64,000 nt of DNA. Origin: Thermanaerothrix sp034436175 (GTDB lineage Bacteria; Chloroflexota; Anaerolineae; Anaerolineales; Anaerolineaceae). Both the position numbers and the translations under genes were made by a program. Below are positions 59,656-64,000 of the stretch, one piece after another. The stretch spans positions 413,621 to 477,620 of the forward strand of contig CAYRUO010000001.1 of assembly GCA_964427505.1 (NCBI GenBank). The letters run 5' to 3'. The notes below the pieces were generated by a model that was not told the DNA's origin, searched no databases, and was given only the letters and a program-made list of their open reading frames with translations. How positions within the stretch are numbered: position 1 is the stretch's first letter; every line of letters begins with the position of its first letter.

Positions 59656-59676
59656 CACTATCTTTGCCTCTCCAAG

Positions 59677-60225
59677 TTAGTCAAAGAGATCGGCTTCGGA
59701 AAGAAACTTCCCCTGTGCATCTTTTTCTGAAAGCAAGGGTGGCTGGTGATCAATGAGCGGCCACTCAATGTTGATCTGGGGATCATCCCAGCGCAGAGTA
59801 CGCTCACCCTGGGGGTTGTAGAAGTCGGTGGTTTTATAGTGAACCTCAGCCCATTCGCTCAAGACATAAAAACCATGGGCAAAGCCAACCGGAATCCAAA
59901 GTTGAAGGTGGTTCTCAGCCGAAAGAATGACCCCAACCCATTTACCAAATGTGGGGGAACTTTTACGCAGGTCAACAGCAACATCAAAAATTGTGCCCAC
60001 GACTGCTCGAACTAATTTCCCCTGCGGGTTTTGAATCTGGTAATGCAAACCGCGAAGGATTCCCCGACGTGATCCTGAGTGATTATCTTGCACAAAGTGG
60101 CTGGGCAGTCCGGCGGCGGCAAACTTGTGGGCTTGAAACACCTCCATGAAGAAACCACGTGAGTCGCTGTAGACTTGGGGTTCAATGATGATAACATCAG
60201 GGATCGAGGTGGGCAAGAAACGCAT
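59677..60225 (-). CDS. rfbC: dTDP-4-dehydrorhamnose 3,5-epimerase
   Basis: Third step of dTDP-rhamnose synthesis. The cupin core with GILRGLHYQ (catalytic His), VAVDLRKSSPTFGKW and FAHGFYVLSEWA is typical; 182 residues. It is the first gene of the leftward half of the locus; a TATAAT box lies 43 bases before the ATG. Confidence 0.94.
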   Translation of the reverse strand: MRFLPTSIPDVIIIEPQVYSDSRGFFMEVFQAHKFAAAGLPSHFVQDNHSGSRRGILRGLHYQIQNPQGKLVRAVVGTIFDVAVDLRKSSPTFGKWVGVILSAENHLQLWIPVGFAHGFYVLSEWAEVHYKTTDFYNPQGERTLRWDDPQINIEWPLIDHQPPLLSEKDAQGKFLSEADLFD

Positions 60226-60268
60226 ATCGGATGAGTTCTGGATGCCGTTTTTGATTGTGCGCGATAGG

Positions 60269-60274
60269 ATTATA
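60269..60274 (-). promoter_or_regulatory. -10 box of the rfbCBAD-wzz-ligase operon
   Basis: TATAAT on the minus strand, 43 bases before the rfbC ATG. The best -35-like hexamer, TTGCCA, is only 13 bases away, so the -35 is unsure. Confidence 0.45.
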
Positions 60275-60299
60275 CCAAAATTGCTCCTGGCAAATAGAA

Positions 60300-60326
60300 A
60301 GCCGCTACAGGATGTCCGTAGCGGCT
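60300..60326 (-). terminator. Terminator after the SlyD-like gene
   Basis: On the minus strand AGCCGCTAC, 9-base loop, GTAGCGGCT, then TTTCTATTT. It separates the FKBP gene from the rfb operon. Confidence 0.75.
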
Positions 60327-60348
60327 TGTGCTCTCCGGAGGGTAAGGA

Positions 60349-60879
60349 TTATTCCTCCTCATCACCGGGGAGGAATTCCTCTTCTTCCATGCCTGCCTCG
60401 TGAACGTGACCGTGGCGCAGTTCTTCCTCAGTTGCCTCGCGCAGATCAACGACCTTAACATCGAAGACCAGTTCCTGGCCGGCAAGCGGGTGGTTGAAAT
60501 CAAGGGTGACGGCTTCATCATCCACGCCGACGATCGTGGCGTGCAGGATATTACCTTCCATATCGCGCACTTCCAATTCAACGCCCGTGACCAGAGGAAT
60601 CTGGGGCGGGAATTCTTCTTTAGGAATGCGCATGATGGCATCAGGATCTACTTCGCCGTAGCCATCGCGGGGTTGCACGACGATGTGTTTCTCGTCCCCA
60701 ACATGTAGGCCGTATAGTTCGCGTTCGAGGCCAGGGATAATATTGCCATAACCTTGGAGAAAGACAACCGGATTGGACTCGTCAGAAGAGTCCACAACAG
60801 CACCGTTGACGCTGAGGGTGTAAGCCAGAGAGACGACAACGTCATCGGCAATTTGGGTGGGTTTGGGTGAAGGATTCAA
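60349..60879 (-). CDS. FKBP-type peptidyl-prolyl isomerase, SlyD-like
   Basis: 176-residue prolyl isomerase with an insert-in-flap domain, as in SlyD: VVVSLAYTLSVNGAVVDSS, NIIPGLERELYGLHVGDEK, the YGEVDPDAIMRI segment and NHPLAGQELVFDVKV. The C-terminus is Glu-rich with a HGH motif that could bind nickel weakly. The TTG start at 60879 is seven bases after GGAG. The promoter TATAAT at 60940-60935 serves it alone. Confidence 0.9.
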   Translation of the reverse strand: MNPSPKPTQIADDVVVSLAYTLSVNGAVVDSSDESNPVVFLQGYGNIIPGLERELYGLHVGDEKHIVVQPRDGYGEVDPDAIMRIPKEEFPPQIPLVTGVELEVRDMEGNILHATIVGVDDEAVTLDFNHPLAGQELVFDVKVVDLREATEEELRHGHVHEAGMEEEEFLPGDEEE

Positions 60880-60934
60880 CTCTTTACTCCGATCTAGATT
60901 TCATGCATTTGAATAGGGAGCATGAATTTCAAAA

Positions 60935-60940
60935 ATTATA
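60935..60940 (-). promoter_or_regulatory. -10 box of the SlyD-like gene
   Basis: TATAAT on the minus strand, 55 bases before the TTG start and 16 bases after the stop of the upstream rel gene. No clear -35. Confidence 0.4.
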
Positions 60941-60955
60941 CCACATTCCGATCTC

Positions 60956-62821
60956 TTAGGTGATTTCGATAACCTCCAATTCGACCCCGCACTGTAGATA
61001 AGCCTGGTAAAGCGGTTCGCATTGTTCAGGGGATAGGTTGCTGACCACTAAACGCAGTGAGAAGCGCCCATCGGGCAATGTATTATTGACCGAACGTAGG
61101 ATATTGCCACCAGCCTGAGAAACGAGGCTGGCCAGGCGGGCTAATGTCCCCGGGCGGTTGGCACGGGCACTACCAAGCAGTTGAATGGTAGTCCAGTGAA
61201 GTGCGTCGTTGGTGATCCCAACTCGATCCAAGGTTTGGGAGACTTCCTGCTGGCGAATGGCACCGCTACCGAGGGCGGCATAGAAATCCTCCAGACTAGC
61301 ACAGGCAAGTTGTTCTAATAAGTTGTCCACCCGCGTAGGTTCTAAGGCTTGTACGTCCTCGAGCGCCAATAATCCACGTTCTTTGAGCAGTTGCTTGGCA
61401 ATCTGGCGTCCTTTTTCAGCGCTGCGCTTCAGTGCCTCGGTCACCAGCACGCCGCGCAACAGGCGCGCAGTGGAAGGATTGCTGAAGGCTAACCATTCTT
61501 CAGAGGGTGACAGGCGGTTGTTGCCGGTGATCACTTCGACGATGTCACCCGGTTGAATGTGATCTGAGAGGCGGGCAAGGTTGCCGTTGACTTTAACCGC
61601 ACTGATTTTGTCCAGAAGAAATTCCTGTTGGATAGATGCAATAGCATCCAGGACGGTGGAACCCTCGGGCAAGAAGCGCGCGCTTCCACTGGGGGTAAAG
61701 ATTTCAATCGGGCGGTAATGGCTGATATCCTTGCCCTGTTTCAATGCATAGACGACGCCCCAATGGTTTTCTTCTTCCATCTCCCGCGTCGCAATGGCCA
61801 CTTCAATGGCGCCCAGGTCAGGTAACCAGGCCGTAATCTGAAGCGCACGGTAGCCATTCTGAGGACAGGCGATGTAATCATCGAAGCGATTCTGGTCTAA
61901 ATAAGGGCCGAGAAAGCGGTTGACTTTGGGGAGCAGTTGATAACACTGATACTCATCCTGACTTTCTACCACCAACCGGAACGAGACCAGATCATTGACA
62001 GCCATGAAGGAATCCATGGAGGCCCGACGTGCCCGCGCCATTCGGCGCAACTTTTGCCAGGTTTGCCAGTATCCGTTAACGGTCAATTCCACGCTTCCGC
62101 TGATCCCACTTTCTTCCATCAGGTTGCCAAGTTGTTCCATCATGGGATTGATAAACGAGAGATCTAGGCGGGGATCGGCGTCAATCTTTTCCTTTACAAA
62201 CGCGTAGGTTTCGGGATCGGCATACGGGAAAGCCAGATCTTCAAGCCACCGCCGCCAGCGATAGCAGTTTAGGATGCCCGCCAGTTTGCCGTAGGCGCGA
62301 ATCACCTCTAAAGCCTTTTGCTGGCGTTTGTGTTCTGGCATGTGGTGCAGCGTTAGAAGGTTGTGGCTTTTATCGGCCAATTTGACCAGGTAAACGCCGG
62401 GATCACGAAATTGGGCTAGTTTGCGCAGGGTTTCAATCTCTCGCGTTCGTCCGTCGCGGGGGTTGCTGATTTTAGTTACCCCATCTACAATGTACGCTAC
62501 TTCTTCGCCGAGCGGGCCGGGAAAACGTGCCCGGATGGCGTCCAGGGTTTCACCTTGATCTTCCACCGCATCATGGAGCAAAGCGGCAATGGTCCAGGCT
62601 TCGCGGCCAATGAGTTTATCCAAGAATCCCGCCACCCACACGCAGTGAGTCTCAAAGTAAGGCTCACCGCTCAGGCGATATTGACCCTTATGGAGTTCCT
62701 GGCCCCATGCATAGGCTTCGGCAATGGCCGGGGTGCGAGGGATAAATTCTCCCGGCGCAAATTCATCTTCTAAACGGGGGCGGATATCTTTGACCGGAGT
62801 TACTGTGACCTTAGCAGACAT
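60956..62821 (-). CDS. Rel/SpoT-family protein with intact hydrolase and degenerate synthetase site
   Basis: Long RelA/SpoT homologue, 621 residues from ATG 62821. The N-terminal HD hydrolase is complete: R and H in YRLSGEPYFETH (about 48-59), LLHDAVED (H83-D84, E87-D88) and the ADKSHN (N154). The synthetase region is altered: RFDDYIACPQNGYRALQIT replaces the usual RFKDYIA...NGYQSLHTT, and EVAIAT (339-344) replaces EIQIRT, losing Gln and Arg. A TGS domain (about 372-432) and a C-terminal ACT domain follow. It may hydrolyse (p)ppGpp without making it. The promoter is at 62880-62851; an earlier TTG frame overlaps the -10 box. Confidence 0.82.
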   Translation of the reverse strand: MSAKVTVTPVKDIRPRLEDEFAPGEFIPRTPAIAEAYAWGQELHKGQYRLSGEPYFETHCVWVAGFLDKLIGREAWTIAALLHDAVEDQGETLDAIRARFPGPLGEEVAYIVDGVTKISNPRDGRTREIETLRKLAQFRDPGVYLVKLADKSHNLLTLHHMPEHKRQQKALEVIRAYGKLAGILNCYRWRRWLEDLAFPYADPETYAFVKEKIDADPRLDLSFINPMMEQLGNLMEESGISGSVELTVNGYWQTWQKLRRMARARRASMDSFMAVNDLVSFRLVVESQDEYQCYQLLPKVNRFLGPYLDQNRFDDYIACPQNGYRALQITAWLPDLGAIEVAIATREMEEENHWGVVYALKQGKDISHYRPIEIFTPSGSARFLPEGSTVLDAIASIQQEFLLDKISAVKVNGNLARLSDHIQPGDIVEVITGNNRLSPSEEWLAFSNPSTARLLRGVLVTEALKRSAEKGRQIAKQLLKERGLLALEDVQALEPTRVDNLLEQLACASLEDFYAALGSGAIRQQEVSQTLDRVGITNDALHWTTIQLLGSARANRPGTLARLASLVSQAGGNILRSVNNTLPDGRFSLRLVVSNLSPEQCEPLYQAYLQCGVELEVIEIT

Positions 62822-62850
62822 AGTGCGTCTTTTTTTAACATTTTTAGTCA

Positions 62851-62880
62851 ATTTTAACGTCTTTGTACCCCTTGTGCCAA
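62851..62880 (-). promoter_or_regulatory. Promoter of the rel/spoT homologue
   Basis: On the minus strand TTGGCA (62880-62875), 18-base spacer, TAAAAT (62856-62851); leader about 22 bases to the ATG at 62821, without an obvious ribosome site. Confidence 0.55.
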
Positions 62881-62890
62881 GATTATGGCA

Positions 62891-63883
62891 TTAACGCGAA
62901 ACCATGGTGTAAGCTGTGCGTTCCTCTGAACGATCTGTAGCAGGAGGTGGGGTCGGTGAAAGGGATGCAATTTGTTCGCGCAGGTCAGGGGTCATGTGGA
63001 TATCCAAGGCTTTTAATACCCCTTCTAACTGATCGAGATTTCGTGCACCAATGATCGGCGCAGTTACCGCGGGATGGCTGGCAACCCAAGCCACGGCTAA
63101 TGCGGCCGGCTCAAACCCATGAGCCTGGGCAAATTGGGTGAAGCGTTCTGCAACATCGTACATCCAGGCTTCGCCGTAACGGGTGCGATACATGGGATTT
63201 TCAACCAGGCGCCCCTTTTCGGGCTGGCGAGTGGCCCCATATTTGCCACTGAGCAGACCGCCTCCGAGAGGACTATAAGGTACAACACCCAAACCCTCGG
63301 CTTGAGCCATGGGCAGAATCTCGACCTCGGCTTGGCGTTTGACCAGGTTATACATGGGTTGAATGCAGGCTAATGGTGTCCAGCCGTGACGCTCAGCAAT
63401 GCCCAAGGCTTTTTCAATTTGCCAGGCGGCGAAGTTACTCACTGCCGGGTAAATAATCTTGCCCTGGCGCACCAGGTCTTCCAAACCGCGCAGGGTCTCT
63501 TCGAGGGCGGTAACGTCATCAAAGTGGTGGATGTAGTAAATGTCAATATAATCAGTATTGAGGCGTTTGAGGCTGGCTTCAACGGCAAGGCGCAGGTGGC
63601 GGCGTGAGGCCCCGCGAGCGTTAACATCCGAGCCGGTTGGGAAGAAGGCTTTACTGGTTATAATCACTTCGTCACGATGCCCTGCGATCAGGCGCCCGAG
63701 AATAATCTCTGATTGACCGCCGGCATATATGTTGGCCGAATCGAAGAAGTTGATGCCGGCATCTCGGCAACGCCGATACATGGCGGCAGATGTTTCTTCA
63801 TCTGCTTCATTGCCAAAGGTCATTGTGCCGAAGCACAACTTTGAAACCTTGACTCCGGTCTTGCCCAGAAAGCGGTATTCCAT
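62891..63883 (-). CDS. Aldo/keto reductase
   Basis: NADPH-dependent TIM-barrel oxidoreductase of 330 residues. The catalytic tetrad is visible: D in FFDSANIY, Y in NIY, K in ITSKAF, and H in YIHHFD. It resembles the YajO/Gfo-type AKRs acting on diverse aldehydes or sugars; the physiological substrate is not known. A GGGAG site is 8 bases before the ATG. It has no clear functional link to the rel homologue. Confidence 0.88.
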   Translation of the reverse strand: MEYRFLGKTGVKVSKLCFGTMTFGNEADEETSAAMYRRCRDAGINFFDSANIYAGGQSEIILGRLIAGHRDEVIITSKAFFPTGSDVNARGASRRHLRLAVEASLKRLNTDYIDIYYIHHFDDVTALEETLRGLEDLVRQGKIIYPAVSNFAAWQIEKALGIAERHGWTPLACIQPMYNLVKRQAEVEILPMAQAEGLGVVPYSPLGGGLLSGKYGATRQPEKGRLVENPMYRTRYGEAWMYDVAERFTQFAQAHGFEPAALAVAWVASHPAVTAPIIGARNLDQLEGVLKALDIHMTPDLREQIASLSPTPPPATDRSEERTAYTMVSR

Positions 63884-63979
63884 GGCTTTAACTCCCAGGT
63901 ACAGAAAGGTGATTATTTCATTTTAACCCTTTTCATTTAAGCGGGCGCATTAGTTCACATAAAATGTTACTGGAGTAAG

Positions 63980-64000
63980 ATGGTTAGCTCAAAAGATAAT
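63980..64000 (+). CDS. Possible start of a gene running off the right edge
   Basis: ATG 63980 follows GGAG at four bases, and a TAAAAT box (63960-63965) stands before it; the seven codons to the edge are open. The spacing is short and the product cannot be identified. The rest of 63884-64000 holds no recognisable gene. Confidence 0.2.

Noticed and set aside
1..64000. Mobile elements, CRISPR arrays, prophage or integrated plasmid
   Set aside because: No transposase, integrase, direct-repeat array or phage gene seen; gene content is housekeeping and surface-polysaccharide.

Overview
The window looks like ordinary chromosome from a Gram-positive-type (monoderm) thermophilic or anaerobic member of the Chloroflexota, most likely class Anaerolineae. 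I infer this from the gene families present: a CpXC-domain protein, a 'cyclic 2,3-diphosphoglycerate synthetase'-like GTPase, a YvcK with an N-terminal membrane anchor, HrcA/CIRCE heat-shock control, and surface-polysaccharide genes without any lipid A genes. I see no rRNA, tRNA, CRISPR array, insertion sequence or prophage. Coding density is very high, with many ATGA-type stop/start overlaps.

Layout. 1-501: start of bioY (leftward, cut by the window edge). 604-4109: cydDC exporter. 4133-8488 (leftward): CpXC coiled-coil protein, then an aminotransferase/histidine-kinase pair. 8723-8753: an operator-like dyad in front of yvcK, followed by gapA and pgk (8823-12575), rpsT, argS, a cDPG-synthetase-like GTPase, obg and nadD (to 18222). 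18215-21274 (leftward): ECF sigma / anti-sigma / bactofilin-like membrane protein / lipoprotein operon. 21369-22588: EamA transporter and dodecin. 22674-22847: a strong promoter, a foldable RNA and a perfect intrinsic terminator, which I take to be an unassigned structured RNA. 22982-24434: SET-domain protein and SAM hydrolase. 24458-28019: MoxR/DUF58/DUF4129 operon. 28047-33051 (leftward): VTT protein, udk, uppP, tgt, SLC13 permease. 33152-39004: CIRCE-controlled hrcA-grpE-dnaK-dnaJ-prmA. 39014-40357 (leftward): nicotinate phosphoribosyltransferase. 40521-42722: DUF2905, a phosphoribosyltransferase, galK and ferredoxin. 42727-44363 (leftward): TyrA-like dehydrogenase and M50 protease. 44433-48157: DUF951, a GT28 lipid glycosyltransferase, tsaE-tsaB-rimI and uracil-DNA glycosylase. 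48179-60225: a polysaccharide locus in two converging halves (sugar dehydrogenase, epimerase, flippase, GT4, polytopic protein; and rfbC-B-A-D, Wzz, ligase/polymerase). 60349-63883 (leftward): SlyD-like FKBP, a Rel/SpoT homologue and an aldo/keto reductase.

How the parts work together. Glycolysis (gapA-pgk with yvcK) appears to sit under a Rex- or CRP-type operator. Envelope assembly is spread over uppP, the O-antigen-like locus and the sigma-factor operon. Translation and tRNA maintenance is represented by argS, rpsT, tgt, tsaB/tsaE/rimI and prmA. The features most worth a second look are the structured RNA before the SET/SAM-hydrolase pair, the sigma/bactofilin/lipoprotein operon, a Rel protein with a degenerate synthetase site, a terminator buried inside prmA, and a recurring pattern in which a TATAAT box lies only 7-12 bases before the start codon (leaderless mRNAs).

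Starts were moved downstream from the longest open frame wherever a Shine-Dalgarno sequence, an upstream stop overlap or a promoter decided it. No database searches could be run; family names rest on recognised motifs and overall sequence pattern.
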